NCBI GenBank assembly: GCA_022181065.1
Contig: BQMY01000088.1
Location: 1 to 64,000 of the forward strand
Direction of reading: 5' to 3'
DNA length: 64,000 bases
From: Melioribacteraceae bacterium
Lineage (GTDB): Bacteria > Bacteroidota > Ignavibacteria > Ignavibacteriales > Melioribacteraceae
Shown here: in pieces, positions 8,722 through 18,408 of the stretch
Layout: each line of letters starts with the position of its first letter
How positions within the stretch are numbered: position 1 is the stretch's first letter
Translations under genes and position numbers: made by a program
Notes under the pieces: model-generated
What the model saw: the letters and a program-made list of their open reading frames with translations, nothing else
Databases searched by the model: none
Told to the model about the DNA's origin: nothing

Positions 8722-11685
8722 TTAGTACTCAAAACGGACACCAAGTCTGATCTGTCGAGGCGGACCGTAGAAATACGGACTAGTGGTATAAGGAGCACCA
8801 GTTACAGCGTACTGCCACTGCTCGTAATAATCAATATTGATGGCTTTGTACATTGCTTCATACTGAGGACCATAAGTTTCAATAAGTTTACCGCCAAGTG
8901 AAGGATCGCTTAAGTAACCGTCATCGTAAGTAGAACCGGTTCTTAAGAATACATTTTCAATATTCTTGGTATCAAATAGGTTAATTACGTACAAATAAAC
9001 ATTTGCGTCAATTACATCCATGATATTAAAGCTTTTATCAATCCTTAAATCAATCTGGAATGTAGCAGGAGTTCTTGAAGAGTTCAATGGTTCAAGAGGC
9101 TGTCTGTCGCGAGCATCGCCTTCAAGATCCGCACCACCTTTACCAGCTGTAAACGGGTGACCACTTGCGAAGGTCAACAACGCTGAAACGCCAAATTCTT
9201 CAAGGAAAGAAGGACCATCATTTTCACCAAATCTGTAATCAAGATTTACAGAACCGCTGAATGAACGGTTATATTCCAGTGGTGAAATATACTGAGGTCT
9301 GAATATTGTAACACCATCCAAAGGAGCGCCAACAATACCACGGTTACTGTTAGGGAATGAACCTGTACCCTGTGCATCCTGGAATGATACGTTTGCGTTC
9401 GCCTGGAATCTTTCAACTCTTCTCATGTTGAAAGAAAGCTCAAGACCTTTAGTTGTAGCAAAGTCACCATTTGTCAACACATTGTATGCGCCATAAGGTG
9501 AACCCTGCGCAACATCCTGCTGATCAAAAACAACCTGATCCTGAATGTCTTTATAGAAACCTGTGATATCGAAAGATGCGAAATCACCAACCTGCTGTGT
9601 GAAACCAACTTCATACTGAGTTGTTCTGGTAGGACGAATGTTAAATCCAACCGGAGCAGTAATCTGGAAACCACCGCGCAGGTTATAAGCAGTAGAGTAA
9701 ACACCCTGGTACGCGTCGCGAAGACGTGTCTGCTGAACAAACTTACCATACTGAGCGTGGAATACAGTCTGATCGGTTACCGCAAATGAGAAACCAAGAC
9801 GTGGAGAAAGCGCACTGAATGTTGGTACATCTGTCAAACCTGCTTCATCAATTTCACCTGAGTTAGGATTGATTGCAAGTTCAGGTCTTGAAGGATCAAG
9901 ATACATCTGGTTATCAATATCTATATAGTCGTAACGAAGACCAACATTTACAATAAGGTCTCTCCACTCTATTTTATCCTGTACATAACCTGAAAGGAAT
10001 ACAGGTTTTTTAGGTGCAGTCAGACCATCTTCGTCAGTTTTTTCACCGAAAAGATCATAACCGTAATTATTGATACCACGACCAATAATCGTAGTTTCTC
10101 TTTCTTCCTGTGTTGCGGCACCATCAAGCAAGCCTGAAATAGCCATAACAGCTTCATTTGACCATGAGTAATTACGGATTGTGTACTGCTGATATTCACC
10201 ACCAACTTTAATACTATGGTCTTTCAACTCCCAGGATAGAGCTGCGTTGAAATTAAGTTTGTCACGGTTAAAAATACCGTAACCACTCATTACATCACCA
10301 TAAGGGTTAAAAGCAAAACCATATACGTTTATACGTGTTGGTCTTTCAAACTGAGCGTTGAAGACATCATAACCGATAGCAGCATTCGCGGCACTATCAC
10401 CATACGCCAACCAGTTATCTTCAAGGAACGGGTCCATCTGTTCAACTTCACGGAAAGAATAACCCGCGCTCACTTCATAAAACATATCATTACTAAGTAT
10501 ATGAGTCATTTTTAGCGAGAAAGCGCCATTGGTTTCGGCTTCTTTCTGTACACGATCAAGGTTGAACATACTTGCGATGTTACCACCAACACGACCATTC
10601 CATGGATCCCATGTAGTCTGCTGTGTATAAGTACCAACCAAACGGAAGATAAGAGGATTAAAATCTAATGTTAAAGTACCAGTTCCGGTAAGAGCGTCGA
10701 GTGAGTTTCTGAGAACCGAACCGGCTGGATAAACTAAATTAACAGTATCAGCTGATGTTGGATCACCAACGATTCCGATATCAATACCCGGATATGGTTG
10801 AGGATTCGCGTCTGCCTGATAGTTGTAGTTAACCAAACCAAAAAGTTTGATTCGTTTATCAAAGATAGGACCACTGATTGTTCCGACGAATTCAGTATAG
10901 CCGTACCACATGGTACCCAATCTGTCTTCACCGTCATATCTTGAGTCTCTGCCTTTAAATGTAATGTTATCAGTAATATATTCAACACTGGCCTGCCAGT
11001 CAGGAGTACCTGATTTAATCTGGGTATAAACAATACCCGCGTTCGCGCCACCATATTCAGCAGTGTAACCACCGGACTGAATCTGGATTTCCTCGATAGC
11101 GTCCTGAGGAATATCAACAGCGCGACCACCAACTACAGGGTCAGTGATTGAGGCACCTTCAAGATAGAATCCTACTTCGTCCTGACGACCACCACGAACG
11201 AAAACCGTGTTATCCTGGAATGTAACACCAGGTGTTAACGCTAAAATATTGTTTACACCACGGACCGGAAGTGCGTCAATATCTTCGCCGGTAGTAATAC
11301 GGTTAGCGTTTGTAGCGCTTTTGTTTACCAACGGTTTCTGTGCTACGACAGAAATTTCGTCAACAGTAAAACCTTCACCAGCAAGCTGAAAATCGAGTGA
11401 AGTTGTCAAACCGGAGTTAATACGCACATTGGTTATCGTTTTTGCCTGATAACCTACATACGAAGATTTAACTTCGTAAACACCGGCTTCAAGGTTGGTG
11501 ATTGTGTATTCACCATTGATATCGGTGGCTGCACCAAAAGAAGTTCCAACAATTATGATGTTGGCTCCGATCAGCGGTTCACCGGTGCCTGCTTCAGTTA
11601 CTACACCTGACAATTTACCCGTCTGGGCAAATATTGCAGATGGAAGTAACAGCAAGAACAACAAATAAGTAAATTTTTTCTTCAT
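8722..11685 (-). CDS. TonB-dependent receptor with carboxypeptidase-regulatory-like N-domain (cassette 1)
   Basis: A 987-aa outer-membrane receptor. After a signal peptide (MKKKFTYLLFLLLLPSAIFA) comes a CarboxypepD_reg-like domain at about 22-105 (GKLSGVVTEAGTGEPLIGAN ... DINGEYTI), as in SusC-type proteins. The plug domain spans about 120-230 (ALPVRGVNNILALTPGV, FVRGGRQDEVGFYLEG, IQIQSGGYTAEYGG) and a ~750-residue barrel ends in RQIRLGVRFEY. A strong AGGAGAGG site precedes the ATG, and it is the first gene of the cassette. No SusD gene follows. The position a SusD lipoprotein would take is filled by the giant T9SS cargo gene. The ligand is unknown. Confidence 0.9.
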   Translation of the reverse strand: MKKKFTYLLFLLLLPSAIFAQTGKLSGVVTEAGTGEPLIGANIIIVGTSFGAATDINGEYTITNLEAGVYEVKSSYVGYQAKTITNVRINSGLTTSLDFQLAGEGFTVDEISVVAQKPLVNKSATNANRITTGEDIDALPVRGVNNILALTPGVTFQDNTVFVRGGRQDEVGFYLEGASITDPVVGGRAVDIPQDAIEEIQIQSGGYTAEYGGANAGIVYTQIKSGTPDWQASVEYITDNITFKGRDSRYDGEDRLGTMWYGYTEFVGTISGPIFDKRIKLFGLVNYNYQADANPQPYPGIDIGIVGDPTSADTVNLVYPAGSVLRNSLDALTGTGTLTLDFNPLIFRLVGTYTQQTTWDPWNGRVGGNIASMFNLDRVQKEAETNGAFSLKMTHILSNDMFYEVSAGYSFREVEQMDPFLEDNWLAYGDSAANAAIGYDVFNAQFERPTRINVYGFAFNPYGDVMSGYGIFNRDKLNFNAALSWELKDHSIKVGGEYQQYTIRNYSWSNEAVMAISGLLDGAATQEERETTIIGRGINNYGYDLFGEKTDEDGLTAPKKPVFLSGYVQDKIEWRDLIVNVGLRYDYIDIDNQMYLDPSRPELAINPNSGEIDEAGLTDVPTFSALSPRLGFSFAVTDQTVFHAQYGKFVQQTRLRDAYQGVYSTAYNLRGGFQITAPVGFNIRPTRTTQYEVGFTQQVGDFASFDITGFYKDIQDQVVFDQQDVAQGSPYGAYNVLTNGDFATTKGLELSFNMRRVERFQANANVSFQDAQGTGSFPNSNRGIVGAPLDGVTIFRPQYISPLEYNRSFSGSVNLDYRFGENDGPSFLEEFGVSALLTFASGHPFTAGKGGADLEGDARDRQPLEPLNSSRTPATFQIDLRIDKSFNIMDVIDANVYLYVINLFDTKNIENVFLRTGSTYDDGYLSDPSLGGKLIETYGPQYEAMYKAINIDYYEQWQYAVTGAPYTTSPYFYGPPRQIRLGVRFEY

Positions 11686-12372
11686 ATTACCTCTCCTATT
11701 GTGGTAAAAGATATAATAAGGCTAATTAATTGGGTAAAACTTTAAATAGACAGATTTTATTTTCGATAAGAACTCTCTAATTAGTAAATAAATTGTTATT
11801 TAATATATAAACTTGAATGGGTGGATTTCATCACCCGGGTTATTATCTCTGGAAATTCTGGGAGGGGTTCAGACCAACAGGTTTTCATTAATTTCTTACC
11901 AAAAAGTGATTAAAAATATAAAAAAATCTCAAAATCAATTACTACCCTATCGTGTTTATCAAATTGCAAGAAGACATCAACATTAATTCAACCCGTAAAA
12001 ATTAAATTGTAAAACTTCATCTCAATTCTTAACACATTTTTAACTTAACAAAATGTTAATTAGGTTGCAACTATTTGAACAACCAAATGTATAATCATTT
12101 CCGATTAAAACTTATTCTTAAGACTTTTGTTGAACAACCGAATAAAAATTCATGGAAAACTTTTTACCTTCCATATAAATTTTTACTCAAACTACTAAAT
12201 AAATCTCCAAAATCAAACATATTTAATGAAGTTAAGTGTTAAAGAAATTTCTTTTTCCGCTTTATATTCATAAAATGCATTCTTTTTAGGTTAATTACAC
12301 AAGAATATCTTATTAAAGATTTTGGAAATATATATTTCTACACACTTTTTAAATATTTATCCTTTTTAGGAT
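11686..12372. other. Long AT-rich leader/promoter region upstream of cassette 1
   Basis: Almost 690 bases without a credible gene. It should hold the promoter and a long 5' leader of the TonB receptor operon. The only structured part I see is a GC-richer island at about 11817-11880: a small hairpin GGGTG/CACCC (11819-11836), then CCCGGG and GGAGGGG. It does not match a cobalamin or other riboswitch I know, and the rest is low-complexity AT sequence. Confidence 0.4.
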
Positions 12373-12408
12373 GTAAAAAAGAAAACCGCTGCAATAAAGC
12401 AACGGCTT
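12373..12408 (-). terminator. Terminator of the DUF2911 gene
   Basis: The stem CCGCTGC/GCAACGG (12386-12392 with 12399-12405, one G-U pair when read on the minus strand) is extended by AA/TT. It is followed on the minus strand by a T-rich tract (AAAAAAGAAAA on the plus strand) just after the stop codon. Confidence 0.8.
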
Positions 12409-12416
12409 CCAAAATA

Positions 12417-13454
12417 TTAATTCGCGCCTTCATAACGGGTTAAGATACCATTGATTCTTCCTTTCTGATTTTCGGGCGCCATTTCGAGGGCTTTTTTATA
12501 ATTCTTTTCAGCGTTAACTATGTCCCCTTTTTTATCAAGCGCTTCTGCGTAACTGTCATATACATTCCAGCTTTCGGGGTGATTTTTTACATTCATTTTA
12601 AATACCCTCAAGGCTTCATCAAGCTCGCCCGCGCCCATTCTCTGGTAACCATATGCGTTGAGTTGTGCCTCCGTAGCTATATCAAAAGCTTCGGCTTTTA
12701 TTTTTATCGCTTCTTCCTCTTTCCCTTCAAGTTCAAGAAATGCAGATTTTGTGCTCAGGTTACTGAAATTACGATTAAGCGTAATTGACCTTTCCAGCCA
12801 TGTTTTTGCTTCTTCAAGATTTGTATTATTATTTATACAATAATTCGCAGCCTGCCATGGACCGGTCCAATTGTACCATGCTAATGATACTAGCTCTGAG
12901 CGAAAACTTTCGACAGTAACCGCCTTATCGTCATACACTACCGAAAAAGACGCGCGTTTTCCTGCCCAGTCAAGATATGCCGTTACTTTTGAAGTTGAAA
13001 TATTATCGAAATAGTATGCAAGGTTTTCTCTGTGTGGTGCTTCTTCAGTTTTCACTCTTACGCGGAGTACATCTTTCGATTGATCATAGAAAAAACTGCC
13101 CCAGGCACTATTGACGCTATTAAATATCAGGGTCCACTCATTCTCGTTGGGTATAACATGAAACCCGTAACTTCCTGCCGCGATTTTTTTCCCTTCAACT
13201 TTAGCGTCATGCGAAAAAGTTACAACCGTGTTGTCATTTGCTCCCGCGCGCCAGATTGAACCATAAGGCACCAGTTCACCCCAAACTTTTCTCCCGTTGG
13301 CAGCAGGTGAATGATATGTTATACCAACATAAGCCAGACCAACTCCCTGTTTAACTTCTGCCGGCGGACTTACTCTCGGTGTTGTCACCGTTTGAGCGAA
13401 AAGGGCAACACTGAAAAAAACTAAAAAGGATATCACTTTTGGAAAGAATTTCAT
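12417..13454 (-). CDS. Secreted DUF2911 protein with C-terminal TPR repeats
   Basis: A 345-aa exported protein of unknown function. The signal peptide is MKFFPKVISFLVFFSVALFA. Residues ~25-180 carry the DUF2911 domain: PRVSPPAEVKQ, VGITYHSPAANGRKVWGELV, PYGSIWRAGANDNTVV, AAGSYGFHVIP. The C-terminal ~120 residues are tetratricopeptide helices (ESWNVYDSYAEALDKKGD, AEKNYKKALEMAPEN). A GGAG site lies before the ATG. The domain is common in Bacteroidota and typically sits with extracytoplasmic proteins, but its activity is unknown. A similar TPR tail closes the esterase at 48871-50001. Confidence 0.85.
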   Translation of the reverse strand: MKFFPKVISFLVFFSVALFAQTVTTPRVSPPAEVKQGVGLAYVGITYHSPAANGRKVWGELVPYGSIWRAGANDNTVVTFSHDAKVEGKKIAAGSYGFHVIPNENEWTLIFNSVNSAWGSFFYDQSKDVLRVRVKTEEAPHRENLAYYFDNISTSKVTAYLDWAGKRASFSVVYDDKAVTVESFRSELVSLAWYNWTGPWQAANYCINNNTNLEEAKTWLERSITLNRNFSNLSTKSAFLELEGKEEEAIKIKAEAFDIATEAQLNAYGYQRMGAGELDEALRVFKMNVKNHPESWNVYDSYAEALDKKGDIVNAEKNYKKALEMAPENQKGRINGILTRYEGAN

Positions 13455-13516
13455 ACACGAACTCCGGTTTTATGATGAAATAGAATATAAGACGTGCTAT
13501 CCTTAATAAAGTTTTA

Positions 13517-13918
13517 TTATTCTTTGTCCGGGTTAAATTTGAGGGAGACTGAATTGATACAAAATCTTTTGCCGGTAGGGTCGGGACCGTCATCAAACAC
13601 ATGACCAAGATGCGATCCGCAGTTGGAACATACAACTTCTGTTCTGCTCATCATGTGGCTGTAGTCGGGAACTACATCAACTGTGTCGGGTGATGCAGGC
13701 TCATAAAAACTTGGCCATCCCGAGCCTGAATCATACTTGGTTTGGGAAGTAAAAAGCTTTTCACCACAGGCGGCACAAAGGTATTCACCTGTTTCTTTAT
13801 TATTATAATACTTTCCTGTAAATGCCCTCTCAGTGCCTTTTTCGCGCAAAACTCTGAACTCATCAGCCGAGAGATGCTTCCGCCATTCTTCTTCGGTTTT
13901 GATAATTTTGTAACCCAT
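13517..13918 (-). CDS. msrB: Peptide-methionine (R)-S-oxide reductase
   Basis: Repairs oxidised methionine (R epimer) in proteins using thioredoxin. At 133 aa it is a stand-alone MsrB with no MsrA fusion and no signal peptide. Two zinc-binding CXXC pairs (Cys48/51 in CAAC, Cys97/100 in CSNC) and the catalytic cysteine in [11 protein letters not shown] (Cys120) are visible, plus the SGWPSF and [12 protein letters not shown] signatures. The usual second, resolving cysteine near residue 60 is not obvious. AGGAG lies before the ATG. It lies downstream of a SPOR-domain gene on the same strand, 62 bases away. Confidence 0.95.
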   Translation of the reverse strand: MGYKIIKTEEEWRKHLSADEFRVLREKGTERAFTGKYYNNKETGEYLCAACGEKLFTSQTKYDSGSGWPSFYEPASPDTVDVVPDYSHMMSRTEVVCSNCGSHLGHVFDDGPDPTGKRFCINSVSLKFNPDKE

Positions 13919-13980
13919 GTAAACTCCTGTTTATTGTTATACTTGAGAATACGCAAAAATCAATCAAAATGTTCAAAATA

Positions 13981-14931
13981 TTACTTGCTCGAACGCTGAC
14001 TCGCCAATGCTTCATCGAGAGTATCGAAATACCCAACCCTGACTCTGTACCAGGTGCCTCTTCCCGGAATAGTAGCTTCCATAATAAAAGCTTCAAATCC
14101 CCGGTCAATCAGTTTTTGAGTTTCCTGTTCGGCGACATTTTTCTTTTTCCATGAACTAACCTGATAACAAAACAGACTACCATCAGTAAAAACGGTGCCT
14201 CTTACTGCTCGTTCATTATCAGAGTTATATTCCCTGGCAACTTCTTCTACAGGGGCTTCTTCAGGTTGAGTTTCCTCAGCGGGTATTTCAACCGGAGGGG
14301 TTTCTATTACAGGTGGTGGTGTGATTTCCGGTTGAGCGTTTAATTCTTCCGCAGATGAAGAATCTTCTTCCTGAGTAATTTCGATCGGGGAAGTATCTGC
14401 AGGTTCCTCTTCAACTTCCGCAACAAGTGAACTATCCTGCATGGGGAGTTCATTATTTTCTTTCTTCGCCGCCAGGTATTCGCTCGGATCCGCCTCGATA
14501 TTTCCGGTAAGATCATAAACATTTGCTTTATCGAAGATCGTCCTGATACCGGTTCCATCCTCAATATCGAGGTAGGCTTCACCATTACCGCCGGTTAACA
14601 GTGGTATCTCTGTATCTGTGATTAATCTTCCGGTTGCGTCGTAGAATATTGTTCCAATAACGGTAAATGATTCAGATGAAGTATTAAACAAATATTTAGT
14701 CTTTACTTTTTTTACATCTTTTTCTACCGTAACGCTGAAAACCGGCTCACGATAATCCACCATACTCCATACCGATAAAAGATTATCGGTCTTTTTAACA
14801 CTGGAAGTATCAATAAAGATGATTTTGTCTTCAGCATCTTCAACTATATACCATTTATTTCCGCTGAATTGCGCAAAACTTGTTGTAGCAACAAGAAAAA
14901 GGACAGTTATAAAAAGGATAAAAGTTCTCAT
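13981..14931 (-). CDS. Exported SPOR-domain protein
   Basis: A 316-aa periplasmic protein predicted to bind septal (denuded) peptidoglycan through its C-terminal SPOR domain (about 245-316: LFCYQVSSWKKKNVAEQET, RGTWYRVRVGYFDTLDEA). The start is set at the ATG opening a clean signal peptide (MRTFILFITVLFLVATTSFA). A longer frame upstream would overlap the divergent cydA and has no signal peptide in front. Residues 35-150 form an unknown beta-rich domain (WYIVEDAEDKIIFIDTSSV), and 165-230 is a Pro/Glu-rich linker likely crossing the periplasm. A role in division or cell-wall organisation is inferred from SPOR only. Confidence 0.8.
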   Translation of the reverse strand: MRTFILFITVLFLVATTSFAQFSGNKWYIVEDAEDKIIFIDTSSVKKTDNLLSVWSMVDYREPVFSVTVEKDVKKVKTKYLFNTSSESFTVIGTIFYDATGRLITDTEIPLLTGGNGEAYLDIEDGTGIRTIFDKANVYDLTGNIEADPSEYLAAKKENNELPMQDSSLVAEVEEEPADTSPIEITQEEDSSSAEELNAQPEITPPPVIETPPVEIPAEETQPEEAPVEEVAREYNSDNERAVRGTVFTDGSLFCYQVSSWKKKNVAEQETQKLIDRGFEAFIMEATIPGRGTWYRVRVGYFDTLDEALASQRSSK

Positions 14932-15042
14932 AATCTCTGTTAAATTTTCATTCGAAAAGGCGTTTGAAAAATAACTCTTTGTCATTAAGAAACCAAATTT
15001 ATTAAGTTGCAATAATTCTTCAGAACAAATACGGGATGAATT

Positions 15043-16416
15043 ATGGATGCTGAAATTCTGGCACGTATTCAATTCGCCTTCACTATCGCATTTCACTATA
15101 TTTTTCCTCCGCTGAGCATCGGACTTGGAGTCATATTAGTGATAATGGAAGGCACTTATCTTAAAACAAAAAATCCGATTTATGAAAGAATGACAAAATT
15201 CTGGGTGAAAGTTTTCGCGCTTACTTTCGCTGTTGGGGTTGCGTCGGGTATAGTAATGGAATTCGAATTTGGAACCAACTGGGCTACTTACTCAAGATAT
15301 GTTGGTGATGTTTTCGGTTCAGCTCTGGCTGCCGAAGGAATTTTCGCGTTCTTCCTCGAATCCGGATTTCTCGCTATTCTGGTCTTCGGCTGGGATAAAG
15401 TAAGCCCTAAAATGCATTTCTTTTCAACTATTATGGTTTCATTCGGCTCAATGTTTTCGGCTGTATGGATTGTTGTCGCCAATTCCTGGCAGCAAACTCC
15501 CGCCGGGTATCATATTGTTGGCGAAGGAATGGCAGCACGGGCAGAAATTACCGATTTCTGGGCTATGGTCTTTAACCCTTCTTCTGTTGACAGACTATCA
15601 CATACTCTTTCAGGCGCATGGCTTGCCGGTGCTTTTTTGGTTATTAGTATCAGCGCATGGTATTTACTTAAAGGACGCCATATTGATTTCGCCAAACGTT
15701 CAATGAAAATCGGGCTTTCATTAGCGATATTTGCCTCTTTATTTCAATTATTCACAGGGCATAGCAGCGCGGTTGGTGTTAGTGAAAATCAACCAGCGAA
15801 ACTGGCGGCTTTTGAAGCGCAATATGAAACGGAAAGTAACGCCCCGCTTTATCTTTTCGGCTGGGTTGACGACGATAATCAGGAAGTTCGCTTTGGTATT
15901 GCTCTGCCTGGTATGCTAAGTTATTTAATTGCAGGTGACACCGAACATGTAGTTACGGGACTTAATGAATTCAAGAAAGAAGACAGACCTCCTGTAAATG
16001 TTGTCTTTCAACTTTACCACTTGATGGTTGCTATCGGATTTGGTTTAATAGGGATAAGTTTGCTGGGAGCATTCTTCTGGTGGCGAGGTAAACTATTCGA
16101 GACAAAATGGCTTCTATGGGCATTTGTTTTCGCTGTATTAGGTCCGCAAATCGCGAATCAGGTTGGTTGGTTTGCCGCCGAAATAGGAAGGCAACCCTGG
16201 ATTGTTTACAATCTGCTGAGAACCTCCGATGCTTTATCGCAGGCAGTCAGTTCCGGACAGATTATATTTTCGCTTATTCTTTTCATAGTGATATACTCAC
16301 TCCTGTTTGTACTTTTTATCTATTTGTTAAACGAAAAAATCAAACATGGTCCAGAAGACCCCGATTCTCTCGATTCGGAATATAAGTCTCAGGAACCATT
16401 GGTTGGAAAGGTATAG
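15043..16416 (+). CDS. cydA: Cytochrome bd-type quinol oxidase subunit I (short Q-loop form)
   Basis: Haem-bearing subunit of the high-affinity bd oxidase, which oxidises quinol and reduces O2 to water in the inner membrane. The canonical N-terminus [20 protein letters not shown] carries the haem b595/d-site histidine (His18). His187 in [13 protein letters not shown] matches the b558 ligand, and [13 protein letters not shown] is the typical late motif. The length of 457 aa indicates a short Q-loop, as in Gram-positive and CIO-type enzymes, not the long E. coli form. The start agrees with the family N-terminus, with a weak GGGA upstream. It is followed 9 bases later by cydB. No cydX or cydDC is seen nearby. 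Confidence 0.95.
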   Translation: MDAEILARIQFAFTIAFHYIFPPLSIGLGVILVIMEGTYLKTKNPIYERMTKFWVKVFALTFAVGVASGIVMEFEFGTNWATYSRYVGDVFGSALAAEGIFAFFLESGFLAILVFGWDKVSPKMHFFSTIMVSFGSMFSAVWIVVANSWQQTPAGYHIVGEGMAARAEITDFWAMVFNPSSVDRLSHTLSGAWLAGAFLVISISAWYLLKGRHIDFAKRSMKIGLSLAIFASLFQLFTGHSSAVGVSENQPAKLAAFEAQYETESNAPLYLFGWVDDDNQEVRFGIALPGMLSYLIAGDTEHVVTGLNEFKKEDRPPVNVVFQLYHLMVAIGFGLIGISLLGAFFWWRGKLFETKWLLWAFVFAVLGPQIANQVGWFAAEIGRQPWIVYNLLRTSDALSQAVSSGQIIFSLILFIVIYSLLFVLFIYLLNEKIKHGPEDPDSLDSEYKSQEPLVGKV

Positions 16417-16425
16417 GAGGGGATA

Positions 16426-17454
16426 ATGGAATTTACATTTGATCTAAATACAATCTGGTTTATTCTCATTGGGGTCCTTCTCGCCGGTTACGCAATTCTG
16501 GATGGTTTTGACCTTGGTGTTGGCGCTCTTCATCTTTTTGTTAAAGGGGATACAAACCGAAGGATTATGTTAAACTCAATCGGTCCTGTTTGGGATGGAA
16601 ACGAAGTATGGTTAGTAACAGGTGGTGGAGCCCTTTTTGCCGCGTTCCCCGATGTTTACGCTACAGTTTTTTCAGGTTTTTACAACGCTATGATGCTTTT
16701 ACTTGCTGTATTGATTTTCCGGGCTACCGCGATTGAATTCCGCAGTAAGCAGGCAAGCACTAAATGGAGAGAATCATGGGACCGAGCGTTTAGTATTTCC
16801 AGTATATTTATAGCTTTTCTCATGGGTGTCGCACTTGGAAACATTGTAACAGGCGTCCCTGTTGGAGCTGATAAAGAATTCGCCGGAACTTTTCTCGGTC
16901 TTCTAAATCCATACGCGATAATGGTTGGGATTACAACAGTGGCTCTTTTCATGATGCATGGTTCTATTTACGCGGTAATGAAAACAGAGGGAGAACTTCA
17001 GAGTAAATTGAGAAGCTGGGTGAACAATACAATCATCTTTTTCACGATCTCCTATGTTGGAACAACAATGACTACTCTGGTTTATTACCCGCATATGGCG
17101 GAACCATTCAAGCAGAATCCCGCACTGTATGTCGTGGCGCTTCTTAATATGCTGGCTGTCGCGAATATTCCGAGAGAAATACACCATGGCAGGGATTTCC
17201 GCGCGTTTTTATCTTCATGCGCGTCAATTGTTGCTTTACTGGCTCTATTCGCAATTGGTTTGTTTCCAAACCTTGTACTCTCAAACCCGAATCCGGAGTA
17301 CAGTCTTACAATTTACAATGCGGCTTCTTCCCAGAAAACACTTGAGACAATGCTGATAATCGCTATTATCGGTATTCCTTTTGTTTTAGCTTATACAATT
17401 TCGATATACTGGGTTTTCCGCGGTAAAGTAAAACTGAATAAAATGAGCTATTAA
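16426..17454 (+). CDS. cydB: Cytochrome bd-type quinol oxidase subunit II
   Basis: Integral membrane partner of CydA, 342 aa. It begins with the hallmark WFILIGVLLAGYAILDGFDLG and contains NSIGPVWDGNEVWLVTGGGA and FPDVYATVFSGFYNAMML, the conserved CydB stretches, with about eight membrane segments. An AGGAGGGG ribosome-binding site is placed ideally. It is co-transcribed with cydA. A long inverted repeat follows before the next gene and may end or modulate the transcript. Confidence 0.95.
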   Translation: MEFTFDLNTIWFILIGVLLAGYAILDGFDLGVGALHLFVKGDTNRRIMLNSIGPVWDGNEVWLVTGGGALFAAFPDVYATVFSGFYNAMMLLLAVLIFRATAIEFRSKQASTKWRESWDRAFSISSIFIAFLMGVALGNIVTGVPVGADKEFAGTFLGLLNPYAIMVGITTVALFMMHGSIYAVMKTEGELQSKLRSWVNNTIIFFTISYVGTTMTTLVYYPHMAEPFKQNPALYVVALLNMLAVANIPREIHHGRDFRAFLSSCASIVALLALFAIGLFPNLVLSNPNPEYSLTIYNAASSQKTLETMLIIAIIGIPFVLAYTISIYWVFRGKVKLNKMSY

Positions 17455-17469
17455 TATATTTTTGGCATA

Positions 17470-17509
17470 CCCGGTTAATTTTTTTAGTTTAGCTGAAAAG
17501 TTAACCGGG
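17470..17509 (+). promoter_or_regulatory. Hairpin masking the RBS of the DUF2156 gene
   Basis: A perfect 9-bp inverted repeat CCCGGTTAA/TTAACCGGG (17470-17478 with 17501-17509) has a 22-base T-rich loop. The right arm contains the only Shine-Dalgarno-like bases (GGGA) before the ATG at 17515. It could terminate the cydAB transcript, but there is no T tract after the right arm. It may instead occlude translation of the downstream gene. Confidence 0.5.
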
Positions 17510-17514
17510 ATGTT

Positions 17515-18408
17515 ATGAAATTCAACTCTTTACCACTCAGCTGGACATTATCAGATACAATTCCCGCCATTCGGTTAACACTCAAATTGCCATTCAGCAA
17601 AAGCAAGTGGGCTTATTATTCCAATTTTCAAAATGAACCAGAGGCTTCATCTTATCTTGCAAATTCGTCAATCAGTCTGTTCTTTAGAGGATTATCCGGA
17701 CAACATCTAACAGACCTGCAAAAACATGAATCTCTGTACATCGGAAAAGAAGCGGTCTTAAAGCTAAACTCGACACATTTCGAAAAAAAATCACTAAAGG
17801 AGCTTGTCAGAAGGGGAAAACGAAATGGATTTACCGAAGAAATAGAATACTCCCCCGAAGGAATAAATTTACTGGATCAGATAAAAAAATCATGCTCGCA
17901 TTCCAAAGAGCCACAACTTCGTTATTTGTTTTCTGATAATTTCAGCAAAAATGAACGTTTTTTTGTATTCAGAAATAAAAATACCATCTGGGGAGCGGTT
18001 GTTACATCAGTAAATGGAAAAAACAAAGTTCACACAGAACTGCTGCTCCGCAGGGAAGATGCGCCAGTTGGAATCATGGAAGCGTTGATTCATGATACAT
18101 ATACTATTCTTTCAAGTGAAGGACAATTCAAGTATCTCAGTCTGGGCGAGGTACCCTTCATATACAGCTCAAATAGACTTGGATTAAAAAACCGACTCCT
18201 TCTCAAATTGGGAAGGTTTTTGAAATTCATTTATAACTATGAGGGATTATACCTGTTCAAGAACAAATTTAATCCCGATTGGCATGATCTCTATATCGCA
18301 GAAACCAACAGAATAAAAATAACAACTCTTTTCGGTATTGTGGTAAAATCAAACTTACTAAAGCTAACTCTCTTCAAATTAAAACGGCTGCTGCTAATCA
18401 GAAGCTAA
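17515..18408 (+). CDS. DUF2156 / MprF C-terminal-like acyltransferase-fold protein
   Basis: A 297-aa soluble protein resembling the cytoplasmic catalytic half of MprF (phosphatidylglycerol lysyltransferase), built from GNAT-like folds. Visible family features are KKSLKELVRRGKRNGF, APVGIMEALIHDTYTIL, the conserved end of the second GNAT (FKYLSLGEVPF) and LYLFKNKFNPDWHDLYIA near the C-terminus. There is no membrane part. In classical MprF this domain is fused to a flippase-like membrane domain, and a stand-alone membrane protein of that class lies 20 kb away at 37464. The true acyl donor and acceptor are unknown. Its stop codon overlaps the convergent URO-D gene's stop by three bases. Confidence 0.75.
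   Translation: MKFNSLPLSWTLSDTIPAIRLTLKLPFSKSKWAYYSNFQNEPEASSYLANSSISLFFRGLSGQHLTDLQKHESLYIGKEAVLKLNSTHFEKKSLKELVRRGKRNGFTEEIEYSPEGINLLDQIKKSCSHSKEPQLRYLFSDNFSKNERFFVFRNKNTIWGAVVTSVNGKNKVHTELLLRREDAPVGIMEALIHDTYTILSSEGQFKYLSLGEVPFIYSSNRLGLKNRLLLKLGRFLKFIYNYEGLYLFKNKFNPDWHDLYIAETNRIKITTLFGIVVKSNLLKLTLFKLKRLLLIRS

Noticed and set aside
11817-11880. Possible riboswitch in the long leader of the first TonB receptor operon
   Set aside because: Only one short stem and scattered G/C runs. It does not show the conserved cores of cobalamin, TPP, FMN or c-di-GMP riboswitches.
14932-15096. 55-codon N-terminal extension of the SPOR-domain protein
   Set aside because: It overlaps the divergent cydA start and hides the clear signal peptide. 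The internal ATG is the better start.
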